A stretch of 64,000 nt of DNA from Alectoria sarmentosa (GCA_009733775.1 WOGZ01000065.1:62001-126000), one strand, 5' to 3'; counted from the first letter of the stretch, positions 20,795 to 33,430 are shown. The notes: generated from the letters alone by a model not told the origin. Program-made: numbers and translations.

Positions 20795-22594
20795 ATGGCG
20801 AAAGGTAGAACGTCCAAATCATGGGTAGAACAACTGGCAGATTTAGAGGATCCCGCGCCAAAAGGTCCGTTCGAGACCTTTCTCTCTCTGTCCGATCTAA
20901 TATGTTGCAGAGCTTGATCCAGAGGACGATGCTGGGCAATTCGAGGAGGACAATGGTCCAGATTCAGGTGGTGGTGATGAAGAGGACGACGTAGCTGAGG
21001 CTCGTGAACACTACGTGGACGTTGGGTCAATATTTAGAAGAGATGTTCGCGCTTGGATCTACTGACAATTCCAAGGAAGAGCAAGCTACGGAAGCCGAAC
21101 GGTATTGACCTTGGGCCTCAGTATACAGGTGCGAGCGTCAGCCGCGACGCTCTTCTCGAAATTGAAAGCGAAGACGACCCGTTTGGTAGCCACAGCGAGC
21201 AGGAAGAGTCGAAAAGTGATGAGTACGCGGACCCGGATCAGGATCTAGACGAGCAGCAATCGGACGCCGATGAGGAGATTGATAGCGATGAAGCATTTGA
21301 GAGCGGGGATGAGGAGAAGTTTGAAAAGTTCGCGTTCAGGGACAGCCGAGCATTGGGGGCGAACGGGAAAGACGAGGAAATTTTGGACGAAGCAGATGAT
21401 TTAGAAGATGGAGGCTCCGAAGACGATGACAGGGACGATGAGATCGACAACCTAGAAAGCGCGGCAGATGAGGAGGAGGAGAAGGTTGACTCGGATGACA
21501 TCGACATGGACGATGATGACAGCGATAATACCAGCATCAGCCATGGTCCTACAGAACCCAAAGTGGACGACCGAGCAGCTCTCCGCAAAATGATGGCCGA
21601 GGAGCAAAAGACAGTCGCAAGATCCCTCTCCAGAGCTGCAAAAGCAGATTTGGCAAAAGGCCGCGCCATCAAGCACCAACGTACCACCTTCGACTCTCTT
21701 CTCAATACAAGGATCAAGCTTCAGAAAGCACTCGTAGCTACAAACTCCATGGACACCTCGGCTACTGGATCGAATGACCACCCCAAAGCCATTGAAGCTG
21801 CCGAAACCGCTGCACTACGATTATGGGACACGCTCTCCGAGCTCCGCTCCTCTCTTCAACCATCCACCTCAAAGAGCCTCCCCCTCATCCCTACGACTCC
21901 CTCGACCGACTCCACGCTCTCGTCGACCCTCTGGAAAAAGATGCAAGAATACGAGGCCATCAACATCCCCAAGCGTCGCTCCAACCTAACCAAATGGTCT
22001 CAGAAGACCAACCCGTCCGCCGCGCTCCCGCGCGCCGGTAAGTTCGCGCAAACACCATCTCAGCAACCGTTCACAAGCGTCCTCGACCAGCACCTTTCGG
22101 GCACGAACGCAGAGAAGCTGGTCGCGAAGACGAGAGTGCCGAGGAGTTGCGCCCCTCTCCAAGCCTCCTCCCGCATCCCCTCCGACCCGGCCATCTACGA
22201 CGATGCAGATTTCTACACCCTCCTGCTCCGCGAACTCGTCGACCAACGCATGGCCGACTCCGCCTCCACGACCACAGGGTACTTATCCACTGGCACCGCT
22301 AATGGAGTATCCTTACCCAGCAGTAGACAATTCAAAGTGAAGAAACCCGTCGATACGAAAGCGAGTAAAGGGCGGAAGATGCGATATACGATTCATGAAA
22401 AACTGCAAAACTTCATGGCACCCGAGGATTTGGGAAGTTGGGGGGAGAGGCAGAGGGGGGAGCTTTTTGGGAGTTTGTTCGGGAGGAAAGTGCGGTTGGG
22501 TGAGGATGATGGTGTCGATGGGGAAGAAAAGGAGGATGGGGACAAGGACGGGGAGGGGGTGGAGGGGGAAGTAGGATTGAGATTGTTTGGTTAA
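20795..22594 (+). CDS. bfr2: Bfr2/AATF (Traube family) rRNA-processing protein
   Basis: Nucleolar protein of the small-subunit processome needed for early pre-rRNA cleavage. Exons 20795..20864, 20911..21025 and 21076..22594, introns of 46 and 50 bp; product 567 aa. The N-terminus MAKGRTSKSWVEQLADLEDP and ELDPEDDAG is typical. Residues about 65-190 are strongly acidic (repeated DEE, DDD). The AATF core follows with KGRAIKHQRTTFDSLLNTRI, KLQKAL, a helical segment around LRLWDTLSELRSSL, and YDDADFYTLLLRELVDQRM. The C-terminal TRAUB domain carries KASKGRKMRYTIHEKLQNFM, PEDLGSW and ELFGSLFG. All family blocks are in the expected order. Confidence 0.92.
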
Positions 22595-23853
22595 GGTAGT
22601 AGCCAGCCAGCCAGAGAAAAAAAGCTACTACAGCCCAGAGATTCCGCCATCCATCTCACAAACCGTTCCAGCCCTCCAAGCCCGAAAAAATTCCGCTCCC
22701 AAATCAAACCATGTGCCATTCATTCAATTCCAAGTCCAGATGCGTCGGTCGAAGACCCAGAATCCTGTAGCCTCGTGCGGTCGGTCGAATTTTCTTTGCG
22801 AAGCTGCTGCATAGGCCACGAGCGTTTCGTTCGGCACGTTGTGCCTTGTTCGCTGCCTCATTCGACTCCTTTTTCCGTTTGGAGGATTGGGACTATGGTT
22901 GTTCAGTACGCATACATATATACATGTACATCTGGAGTATGTCACCCAGAGAATTAGTGTAGGGCGATCGTGAGATGAGATGAGATGATTCAGGGGGGGT
23001 GGGGGGGTGAATTGCCGAGAAGCAGATGAAGAAGTGTGTAGGAGAGTAGAGTATGGTAGGGTAGAGTAGGGTAGCGCTGCATTGTTATTAGCGAGTAGAC
23101 TGCCACTATATTCTGCCATTTTTCTATGGTTTACACTCAGAGAACATACAGAGTCAACATGCGTAAGTATGATCGGTCATGATGCCACGAACCTTCTTCC
23201 ATCATCCAGTCACAGACTCCCGCCCGCTTGCCCATTCTTCCTCAACTGATAAAGTTCGAACAGGCCACCGTTCATTCTTCTCCATGTCCATAGACGGTGA
23301 GTCTGGTATCAGAATTGGATAGGCTTAGGGATTATTTTGCCATGTTCACGAATGAACACATCGCAAGCACAAAATGAGGCTATACATATGCCGCCAATGT
23401 GTGATTCAGGCGACTCCAACGCCAGGGCTAGTAGGAACCAAACCCAGCGCCAAGGACTTTCCCATGCTTGCATAGCAGCATAGACCTGGAGTAAGGATGA
23501 AGCAACATGCAGGTGTGGTCGGGGGGGACCAAGGATCTCGACGGCTGTGAAAGATGAAATCGAAAGAAGGAGGAAGAGCGGATGATGATGGGGGCGCACC
23601 AGGGATAGGCCGTATACAAGGCAGATGGCCATGGCCAAATCGTGAACGCAGGGCCATGACTTGACAACGACCCCGCGATCATGGCCAATCATGAGTGAAT
23701 ACGAGACCCACAGTCCCACTGTAGTGAATGTGTCGATTCTGGGATGCGGTTCACAGCGGGTTCGGATTCGTGACGGAAGCTTTGCTGTAGATCGAGTCGT
23801 ATCAGTTCAAATACGGCTCCTCCTCCTCCTCCTCCTCCTCCTCATCGTCATCA
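22595..23853. other. Intergenic with simple repeats
   Basis: 1.26 kb between two convergent genes. It contains TGAGA repeats at about 22974-22988, a G tract near 22994-23007, an imperfect GGGTAGAGTA run near 23043-23072 and a CTC triplet run at about 23819-23842. No gene seen. Confidence 0.5.
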
Positions 23854-25787
23854 TCATGCAGCTTTGAAAGCCCGATTCCCATTCTGATCGCTCTTCATCA
23901 TGACTTTGGTCTTTCTTACAGAGTCCTGCAAGCCATTGAAGATATCCATCCGCCCATCAGCGCTTCGTCGGATATCCAGATCCACGTCCAGAAGTAATAG
24001 AGCCAGCGGACTTCCCTTCCACGCCTGCACAGGGCTCCTGGCGGTCTTGATGATTGTGACGATCAGAATGATGAGTGAGGATACGACCAATGCAGCGGGC
24101 AGAATGATCCACCGCCAACGTACTTGAACTCCTAGTTGATATCCCGTACCGTTGTACATATCGTTTGACGCCGGATCGAACGCGCGAAGAGCATTGGACA
24201 TGCTCAGGGCAATATTTTTTATCCACGCGTCTAAGTCTGTTGATGTTGCGTTCCAGATTGCCTGTACGATATCACTGGTAGGGCCGTAGGTCTCCAAGGA
24301 GAATCAAACAGTTCCATTGATTAAAGGAGATAGGAAATCTCGGAACGATTTCAAAGCACTAAAGTCAACAGTATACTGAGAATCGGGTCTTGGATTCATG
24401 TTCGCCGGCAGACCGAGGAATGTAGTGTTGGTCCGTACTTCTCCCGGGGCTGTGTTTTGAGAAGAATTGACGACCTGTGAGAAGTTCTGCACAAACTGTG
24501 TCTGCTGCGTATTAGTGACGTTGATATCATAGCTTTGTACACAAATCCACATGGCACACTCGGCGGCAACGGTGTTTGAATTCGTCCACGTGCTTTGACC
24601 AAAGTCTCCAGGGGCTCCGACCAAGTCGAAATTGGCTATGTATAGTACGCTAGGATTGCTCGTATTGTAGATGTTTCCTTTACTTGGCATGACTTGAAAC
24701 ATAGTCCCTTCAACAGCATCATTGTCCACTACGAACCCGGCCAAGTGTGCTACATTCCCAGATGGCATGGTATAGTCACAATTTGGAGATGAGTACGGAT
24801 CATTCAAATCGAAATGATTGCATGATAGCTGATATGTCTATTTGGAACAGCCGCCGCAAATGGCTAAAGATGGTGTTCTCGGCCATGTGCAATTGCCTGT
24901 CGGGCAAGGGGGCGTGACCGGCTGAATGTTGGATGTAAAGATACCATTGTAAGCAGCGCCCTTCAATGTGAGCGGGATGGACACTACTATATCAAACCGT
25001 CAGCAACGCCTCTGGATTCTACTTTCAGACCACCTACCTCCTGTCAAAGCAATACCTGTGAAGTTGTGCCAAGACTCCATATGATCTATGTTTCCCGGCT
25101 GCAGGTTCTTCGAAGCGACCTTAAAATTGACGTAGACTATCAACTGTTGGGTGAAGGTACCAAACAGGAAGGATGCTATAGTTATTACCGCACCAGTATA
25201 TGCCAGCCATCTGTTGAAGCGTATCAGCTTCTGTCATCTCTTCAAGACATATCTAAATATCACCTTATTTCTGCCCTGAAAAGGAACAGCAGGCTCCCCC
25301 AAGCACCGCGCAACGCTACATCCGATAATTCCAGATCGCGTAGCTGAGCATAACGGGCTGGTCTTCTTCGAGTGTCAGAGAGCCAAAGCCATACTTCTTG
25401 GCTCATGGCGGACCCGACGGGAACCATAAGTGCAACTCTATTGATAGTCGACAGCAGAGCAATAAGACCGTTGAGACCAAGCGAACCGGGTAGTTCAATC
25501 TTCTTCGGAGCTCGGCCATGGTAGTATTGAAGTATAATCACAAGGGAAATGAAAGAGACTGTTGAGAGTAAAGAAGCAAACAGTTCGGGTATCCACCAGC
25601 GACAATAGGAAAGTACACGGGTACTGGTACTGGAAGGCCGAGTAGAAATTTGTGAAGAGGTTTTGTTTTGTGATTCGATCAGTCTACTAGCGGCTTCGCC
25701 GTCGGGTGCATAGTAAGGTTCATGAAGGATCGAGGTTGAGTCTGAGCCCAATGGACCCATGGGATAAGATTCGATCGGTTGAACCAT
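23854..25787 (-). CDS. DUF3176-family membrane protein, frame interrupted by in-frame TAG and TGA
   Basis: Fungal-specific membrane protein of unknown function. Exons complement(23854..24986, 25038..25210, 25264..25787) total 610 codons with the frame kept throughout. After a Ser/Thr-rich N-terminus there is a membrane segment and the DUF3176 block: SQEVWLWLSD, LRDLELSDVALRGAWGSLLF, RWLAYTGAVITIASFLFG, CPTGNCTWPR. The lumenal domain ends in DAWIKNIALSMSNALRAF, then a second membrane helix (WIILPAALVVSSLIILIV) and a KSSPLAxLL-like tail (WKGSPLALLLLD). Two stop codons break it: TAG at 24838-24840 and TGA at 24304-24306. The TGA could be removed by a 48-bp intron (GTTTGA...TACAG), but no GT lies suitably before the TAG. 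It may be a pseudogene, a nonsense allele or corrected at RNA level. Confidence 0.72.
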
Positions 25788-26476
25788 TTTTCAGACCTTG
25801 GGGTTGATCTTCGTGTCACGTTGAGAGACCGAGTTTAAGACTAGGGATGTCCAATCAACTTTATACCTAGCAGGCTCACCGGAAAGAGCTACTGACCCTG
25901 ACGCCCGAACGCCAAAACTTGCATTCATTGCTGCAGTATCGACAACCCGGTCATATGGCGATCGATCAGTAAGTCAAAATCCAAGTGGGGTCGCAACTGG
26001 GCTTTCGCTGCAGAATGCAGCTACCACACCAATGCTGTAAAAGAGCGAGGCTGTGGATGTCGCAGGGCCGCATGGCACAGACTGCATGGATGCTGCAAAT
26101 GATTTGGTGTAGATAGAGTGGCCCTTGTCGCAGCTGCAAGCCTGCGACGCCCTGTTTGTATACATCCCTCGTTATAGTGCCACAAGGCTGCAGTGGTGAT
26201 GCTGCCGAGGCGGAGGAATTCTTCATGAAGTTATATTACACAGACTTGGCAAGCTTTCAACTCGGACGTATCACGGGCTCGCACCCAAATAGACATCATT
26301 TCTGAATCAGTTCAGGCTGTCATTCCGTGATCTGCCAAAGCGTATGTGGGACTGCAGACTCGTTGTTTCGCCGTCGTTCAATGCTATGCTGCCGTCCTCG
26401 CTATGCACACAAGATGTCATAATCCTCCTCGCGAGCCAATTCCCACATGCCGCCCTCGCCATACTTTCAGCAACAA
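25788..26476. other. Intergenic, no gene seen
   Basis: 689 bp upstream of the DUF3176 gene and downstream of the next minus-strand gene. Short frames only. Confidence 0.5.
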
Positions 26477-28303
26477 TCACACCTCCTCAATCAAACTCTC
26501 CTGACTCAACCCCAGCGGCCCAACCTCGCTATCATTTAACAGACTGTCCGGCAGCAACTGACTATCCGTCAACCTGACTCCATTCCACTCGAACCCCTCC
26601 CACGGATCAAGCTTGCGACTCGCCAACGGTGAGCTTGAAGGCGGCGGCATAGGCGGAGGACTCGATGGGAATGCTGGTGACGAGCAGGCTGCTTGTGGCG
26701 ATGGAAATTCCTTATCATTATTGATATTGTGAGGGGAAGGTTGAGTGAAATTCGCTGGAGACGACAAATTGCGAGGGGAGGGTTGCGTGATGTCTACTGT
26801 TGTTGCTTGGGAGGGTGGGACGGGTGCTCTGTAGAATTTGGGTGGGCTGGAGATTGGTGGGCGGATTACTTGGGTAGGGACGGTCATGAGGCCGGATGAG
26901 GGTTGTTCGATAGGTTGGGGGGTGGAAGGAAGCAATTCGAGGTCTGAATGTATGTCATCGGCTGGGGTGTAAGGGGTCCAGCCAACCTCGTACTGAGATT
27001 CGGTTTGGAGACCGCCTGGCTGCGTCTTACGACGGAGGTCCGCAAAGAGCTGGGCAGAGACTTCTTCTAAGTCTGAATGGTGCACGCGGGGTTTGGATGG
27101 CGTGGTTGACTCAGGAGGGTCGGAACTGGCTAGATCCACGAACTCGACCTTCTTGTGCTTCCGCATCGGAACCTGGTCATCTGTGTTGCTTTCTTTGGCT
27201 AGGAGAGAGGGAGCGTTCATGGGGGCTGGCGATTCCAAAGCATGTCCCTGGCCAGAGGGACACTCAGGCTCGTATTCCGCAGATTTCGAAGTGGGAGGCG
27301 TCGACGTAGGCGGTGGGTCCGAACTCTTTTGAGAAACATCAGTGCTTGCGAGAGCAGCCTGTGTCTCTGGGCCAGCATTGAAGGCATCGACCTCTTCGTC
27401 GTCATCTTCTTCATCTGTGGAATCGATGATCTCATGTCTGGGCCTGGCTTGACTTGAGTTTTGGATCTCCTTGACTGGTCTCTGAGCAGCCTCGAGCCTT
27501 TTCTCAAAGTCATCGACGTGGATTGAGAACGCGTGAGACGGTACTAGAGGGTCCTCTTCAGGGACGTCTTCACGATCCGTAGCTGGACCAACAGGGTCAG
27601 CCGTCAACCCAATTCTCGTGGCCACCGGATTGTCCTCGTCCCCAGTTTCCATGCTATCTGCCACCTCTAATGTCTTCGACCATCGAGCTGCCTTTATGGG
27701 TGATGTTCCGGACGAATCGATATTCGTAGACCTTTCTTTCAAAGGTGACCTCGTGTAATCTTGGAGAGATTGTCGACTTTGCGTAGAGAGAGGAGTCTCT
27801 GCTGGCGATTGCGACGAAGGAATTTCTTTCCTCCTTAGAGATGTTGGTGTCCTCGGTGGTAGCATAGCAGTAGGCACTGTGACTCTCAAAGTTTGAGATT
27901 TTGCTTCCCCTGTAGATGGTGAAAAATCCCGGCCTTCCTGCTTCTGAATTGAATGCTGTTTATTGATAGCCTGCCGCTTTACACTTCTCGTCTCCATCCT
28001 CCGAAGCGACGGTTTCTCTGGAGTAAACTTCCGCCTCTTATTTCTCGTAGGCGAAGCTACGTAGCAATCAGCCTCCTCATCATCTGTCTTCAGATACTCG
28101 TTTTCGAGATCTGGGTGGTAATAATCTCGCAAAGCATCCATCTGCGTGATACTTTGCTGGCGCATGCTCGGGGCAGACCATGGTGGGTGCTTGTCTCTGA
28201 TCGTAGTTAAGTTCTTGGTGGTGAGGACGACTTGCTTCTTGGGATTCGGGACTGTTCCAAAGCTTTGGACATTCGACTTCCGCTTCATTGGACGTCCACG
28301 CAT
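26477..28303 (-). CDS. Disordered hypothetical protein
   Basis: I do not recognise a characterised family. A single exon of 608 codons starting at ATG 28303 with a basic N-terminus (MRGRPMKRKSN, GTVPNPKKQVVL), suggesting nuclear localisation. The body is rich in Ser, Pro, Thr, Asp and Glu, with basic patches (RNKRRKFTPEK, RRMETRSVKRQ), an acidic run (DSTDEEDDDEEVD) and many S/T-P sites (TPTSLRR, SPLKER, TSPIKAARW), as in CDK-regulated nuclear proteins. The C-terminus is more ordered in appearance: LDPWEGFEWNGVRLTDSQLL and GLSQESLIEEV. Its length with no stop and its strong amino-acid bias support a real gene. It diverges from RAD4. Confidence 0.75.
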   Translation of the reverse strand: MRGRPMKRKSNVQSFGTVPNPKKQVVLTTKNLTTIRDKHPPWSAPSMRQQSITQMDALRDYYHPDLENEYLKTDDEEADCYVASPTRNKRRKFTPEKPSLRRMETRSVKRQAINKQHSIQKQEGRDFSPSTGEAKSQTLRVTVPTAMLPPRTPTSLRRKEIPSSQSPAETPLSTQSRQSLQDYTRSPLKERSTNIDSSGTSPIKAARWSKTLEVADSMETGDEDNPVATRIGLTADPVGPATDREDVPEEDPLVPSHAFSIHVDDFEKRLEAAQRPVKEIQNSSQARPRHEIIDSTDEEDDDEEVDAFNAGPETQAALASTDVSQKSSDPPPTSTPPTSKSAEYEPECPSGQGHALESPAPMNAPSLLAKESNTDDQVPMRKHKKVEFVDLASSDPPESTTPSKPRVHHSDLEEVSAQLFADLRRKTQPGGLQTESQYEVGWTPYTPADDIHSDLELLPSTPQPIEQPSSGLMTVPTQVIRPPISSPPKFYRAPVPPSQATTVDITQPSPRNLSSPANFTQPSPHNINNDKEFPSPQAACSSPAFPSSPPPMPPPSSSPLASRKLDPWEGFEWNGVRLTDSQLLPDSLLNDSEVGPLGLSQESLIEEV

Positions 28304-28696
28304 CTTGATCTTGTGAGTTGGATGCGTTGGAATGAGTCCCAGGCTGAGTTTGATTTGGGGTGGTCAAAATTGAGGCGCGTCGGTAAAATCTCGGCAAAAT
28401 CTGCGCGTCGATGATGTCGACAGTATTTTGCCCTCGTGCTTAAAGTATTGTATAGTACCTTTTATCATGATTTCACTATCATTACTGATTCGTTTGAGAG
28501 AGCCAGATGTTGTTTTTGGGCTCTATGACCTTGGCAAATACACCATCAGACAGGGTCCTTTGAAGTCAGACTAGTCCATTTAATGCTCACCACACTATGC
28601 TGTGTTGAAAGTTGACCAAGGTGTCTACTTAGTATCCGAGTGTGCCTCTTAGTGTTCTGTATCTGTTTGTTTTCCGGCAGGAAGAGGGCATCCGTT
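28304..28696. promoter_or_regulatory. Divergent promoter region of the disordered-protein gene and RAD4
   Basis: 393 bp between opposed start codons. No specific site identified. Confidence 0.4.
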
Positions 28697-31600
28697 ATGG
28701 CTCGAGGTACCAGAGGAGCCAAGCCAAAAGCGATTAGAAACGCAAACGTGAGGAATGCTGTGCCTGATGTCTACGGTGAGATGCTCGCCGAGGCTGTGTC
28801 CTCTTCACCTACTCGAAAGAACGAAGATGAAACACCGGTAAAGCGACGTCGTGTTGGAGGTCGCATCGTCACACAAAGCGTTGATGTCAATGCGTCTCAA
28901 CGATCTGAACGAAGCATCAGCACCAAGGGCGACAACGATCTCCTTGAACAGCCCAAACCCACTCCACAGCATATAGAAGAAACTGAATCTGAAGATTCTG
29001 CGGACAGTGATGAAGACTTCGAAGACGTGGACCTTGGAAGCAATGTCAAGCAAAGCGACACATCTGACCACGAGATGGAGGAGCCAGGGGAGCTCAACTT
29101 GGTGCTTTTTGGTGACAATCAGAAGACCCCGAAATCTGCGCAAGTCAGGCGAAAGCCTATCACATCCAGGGAGAAGAAGCTTCGACTCGAAATCCACAAA
29201 ATGCATCTCTGCAGTTTGCTCGTGCATGTACATCTACGTAATCACTGGTGCAATGGCGAGATCGTTCATTCCGTTCTCAAAAGTATGTTGACGAAGAAGA
29301 CCATATCTTATCTGAACCCAGATGAAAGCAAGTCCCAATTTCAAAGGTCGCGATCATTCATGGATGGCCTGACGCAAGCAAGTGACGCGTTCAGAGCGGA
29401 TTTCAAAACAAGTGCAAGGGGAATGAGCAAGCCTCTATGGGCGGATACTGCGGAGACTTTAGCACTCTTGCAACCGCCGGAAGACATTGACCTGCCGATG
29501 CAAAAAACAGATTTCCTTGCTGCTGCCGGCAAACTCAAAGGCTCGCGGGATGTTGGAGCCCAGCTCTTCTGCGCGATGCTACGTGCAGCTAGCGTTGATG
29601 CAAGACTAGTGTGCTCTTTGTTGCCTCTGCCTTTCCAATCGGCACAGAAATTAGCTCTGCCTCAAGTCATGCACAACGCTTCGAGATTGCCACGTCGTAG
29701 AAGCCGAGAGGCGACTCTTGAACCGGACAGCGAGGCCGACGCTGGGAGCGATGGGCCTGCCATTGGAGAGGGGGAGGTTATTTCTAGTAGAGCCGAGATT
29801 CGATCCAGGTTACGTCAGGTCAGACGTAGTGTTTCGCCGAAAGCATCGTCGTCTAGAGTGTCCTTCCACCATAAAAGTTGGTAAATTCACGCCCATACCA
29901 TTTCAATGATCTAATGGAAATAGAAGCGAGCCGAAAGCCCATCCGTGAGTCAAAGTACCCCGTTTACTGGGTAGAAGCATTCAACGAAGCTGTGCAGAAA
30001 TGGGTACCGATTGACCCTCTCGTCACAAAGACTATTGCCAAGCCCTCTAAGTTTGAACCACCGGCGGGAGACCCAGGAAATAATATGAGTTATGTTATAG
30101 CCTTCGAAGACGATGGATCTGCCCGTGACGTTACGAGACGTTATGCTAAAGCCTACAATGCGAAGACAAGGCGAGACAGGGTTGAAGTCACAAACGACGG
30201 TGACAAGTGGTGGCCAAGGGTGATGAGACTTTATCGAAGACCTCATGAGATGGACAGGGATCAAGTTGAAGATGCAGAGCTAACGGCTAAGGAGGCCGCT
30301 GAACCTATGCCGAGGAATGTGCAAGATTTCAAGGACCATCCCTACTATGCTCTCGAAAGACATCTCAAAAGACATGAAGTAATACACCCAAAGCGAGAAG
30401 TGGGGAAGGTTGGTGCCGGGCGGCCTGGGACTACCAATGCGTTGGAGCCCATCTATCGCCGCAGGGATGTCCATCAACTGAAAAGCGCGGACAAATGGTA
30501 CAGGATGGGTCGAGAGATCAAGGTACACCCGTCAACTTTCAATTAGTCTTTGTATGCTGATTAGTCATCAATATCCAGCATAGCGAACAGCCACTCAAGC
30601 GCGTTGCACCACGCCGGACTCGAGAGTCAACTTTGGACCCTGACGTTATGGATGCTGCAGACGACGACAATGCTGGCACTGCCCTCTACGCTCCTTACCA
30701 AACAACTCTTTACACGGCACCTCCGGTCGTGAATGGCCGAATACCAAAGAACATCTACGGGAATCTCGATGTCTATGTCCCAAGTATGGTTCCTCCTGGT
30801 GGATCTCACATATCGCATCCAGAGACCACTCGAGCAGCCAGGATCGTTGGCATTGATTACGCAGATGCAGTCACTGGTTTCTCGTTCAAAGGTAGACATG
30901 GGACTGCAATTACGAATGGAGCTGTAGTAGCTGCCGAATACCAAGAGGCAGTGGAAGAAGTTATCAAGGCTTTCGTGGATGAGCGGGCACAAGCTGAAGA
31001 AGAAAAGCGGAGTATGGCGGCGCTCAAGATGTGGAAGAGATTTTTGGCGGGCCTCAGGATCAGAGAGAGGATCGAAGGTTATGATATCGAAGGAGAGCGC
31101 GACGCAATTATGAAATACGAGTTAGGGAAAAGCGAAGACGAAGACGAAGACGGAGATAAAGGAGGCGGCTTCTTACCTGATCGAGATGCCGACGAACCCG
31201 CTCAACCCACCGCTAGATCAATCCCGACGCGATATTTACCTGACTTGGCAAACGACGATGAGGATGGGGGTATCTTTGCACACGAGGATGAACAGGAAGA
31301 AATGGAGGCGCCTCCCGCGTCTGATCGTTTCGTTAACAGGGTCAATGATGACGATGACGATGATGGCGGTGGCTTTCTGTTGGACCATGATGATCAAGAT
31401 GCCGAAGAACCAATGCGAGAGATCAACGGCAATGACCACGAAGACACAAACCTCGAAGATAACGAGAATTCTGCAGATCAAATATCTGCGGAAAATGATG
31501 ATCAAGAGATATTCGATGAGGGTGGCGGCTTCTTGCCTGACGACGATGATACCAGACATGAGACTCCCTCGGCAGACGGTTCGAGTAAGCTTCTCAACCC

Positions 31601-32000
31601 AGAGGGCGGTATGTTGGACAACTACAGCAGCTTTGATCCTCATGACCCTCGGCAAATCAAAGCACCGTCTGAGGAAGCAGTCCCGGACCTCCCAGCGGGC
31701 GAGCTGGAGGAGGCCAGAATATTGCAGCAGCTGTATGAATTGCCAAGGTCTGAGCACTTTGTCGGGTCCAAGGAGGATGTCACAGCGCCTATAGAGAGCA
31801 AATTACTTGAATCAACGTCGATGCGAGAGACGGCAGCGGGAGGCGAGTGGGGAGCCCCTGATCACATAAGCGAGAGACACCTCAGCAATGAGCCTGTACC
31901 AGAAGGATATCTAGAGCCTGACAGCTCAGAGGATGACAAGGGTTCGCTGTTGTCTCACGATCCCGATGACGAGGACGCTGATCCGGAATGGCTTGCTTGA
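28697..32000 (+). CDS. RAD4: Rad4/XPC nucleotide-excision-repair DNA damage sensor
   Basis: Damage-recognition subunit that partners Rad23 in nucleotide-excision repair. Exons 28697..29876, 29924..30522 and 30579..32000; product 1066 aa. A basic and acidic N-terminus is followed by the transglutaminase-like fold: REKKLRLEIHKMHLCSLL, GSRDVGAQLFCAMLRAASVD, YPVYWVEAFNEAVQKWVPID, AFEDDGSARDVTRRYAK. The beta-hairpin domains come next: BHD1 (PMPRNVQDFKDHPYYALERH), BHD2 (ADKWYRMGREIK) and BHD3 (RIPKNIYGNLDVYVPSMVP, ARIVGIDYADAVTGFSF). The long acidic C-terminal tail has three GGGFLPD/GGGFLLD repeats. The first donor (A|GTTGGT) is the weakest call but is the only one restoring the conserved frame. 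Confidence 0.93.
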
Positions 32001-32911
32001 GACGCGTGATCTACCAAAACCTTGCTCTTATTCGACGCGTCTCGTCTTTCCCACGTTTGGTATGAATTCACTGAACCAAGATACCAATGCTAGTTTTCTG
32101 CAACTCCATGAAAACCGAGCTTCTGATTGATTACGTCTGTCAAATTTCACTTCTCAACCCTTTTAAGTTCCGAACTCCTGCGCGTATTGCTGTTCCTTGT
32201 GTCGCCAGCTCGACAGGCCTGTATTCCTGAATAAACGCACAAGTGACAAAAAAGTTATGATATATATAATATAATTTCGAAAAAATCTAATTATTGATTT
32301 TTTTAATAAGAGAAACCTGTACATAAGTAGTATGAACAAGATAAATAAACGACGATACTGAAAATCCAACCTGAGAAATTCGATCGGTGGCTTGCGTTTC
32401 AAGAGATTTCTCGATATCGGACTTATAACAGGCCTGCTAGACCTGCAAGGGTACAAATCACGGGCTTTGAATTAGTGTTGAAACATTAGAAGGCTCGAAT
32501 TCCGACCACCATCAAGTAGTCCCTGGACCCCAGAAACATCCCGCTCCCCTCACCGAAACGCCCTAACAATTCCCAATGTTCCCGGTCAAATTCAATACAC
32601 TATGAGAAAATCGGGCCCCCAGGTTTGCCTACATAAAGTCGAACTCCCAAAAATGTTCCAATAATTATATATGTAGATGGACAACTCGACAGCCTACCAA
32701 GGATCATGTCTCATCTTCACTCCTCCTACTACATCCTCGGTCTCACCTTGCTCCGCCTTCAAACGCAGCGGCATCAACCCTCGGCTCACCTTTCGAAAAG
32801 TGATTTTGAGGGAGAAAGCGCTTCAGTGATGGACTTGATGCGATGGGTTTCAGTCTTGTTGTTAAGGTGGTGGTCTTTTTTATTTTAAGATTAAAATCCA
32901 TTATCGTAATC

Positions 32912-32982
32912 TCAGATGACATATGTATATCTACGTTTTCATTATCAAAACATCAGATGACATATGTATATTTTTCATTATC
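32912..32982. repeat. Short direct repeat
   Basis: TCAGATGACATATGTATAT occurs at 32912-32930 and 32953-32971. Each copy is followed within a few bases by TTTCATTATC. Seen directly; origin unknown. Confidence 0.85.
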
Positions 32983-33430
32983 TCGACATCCTCATCGGTC
33001 GAGACAATGATTTTCTCGAAAACGGCGCGCTGATTTCCACGAAAGTATATGAAACAAGAAAGTGTCGCCACTATTGCTATCTAAGCGATTTTGGTTACAA
33101 TATTCATATTCATATTTGGAGATATGGATCTTTCACGTTCTCTGGGACGGCATCGAAGGGATAGATAGTTTGTGCTATGGCAGAGAATATGGGCCTGTGG
33201 TGGATTGATAAGGATATATCAAGCAGGCTGCTATTACGGGATGTTTGGAGCTTGAAGCGCAGGGGGGGGGGAGGTACATGAGGGGGTAAGGGTAGGGGTA
33301 TGGGAGAATGATTGATCAAGCGAAGTGCTGGGCGATGGGGATACGGCGGATAGTTTGGTTATTTAGGAAACAGTCGGTGGGTTCCGAAGGTCGTTGTCGA
33401 GCAATAGAGCGAAACCTTAGGAGGAAGATT

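Noticed and set aside
21238..21717. Minus-strand Ser-rich ORF
   Set aside because: Antisense of the acidic tract of bfr2.
22978..23072. GGGTAG-like run as telomere-type sequence
   Set aside because: Irregular mix of short units in an internal spacer, not TTAGGG repeats.
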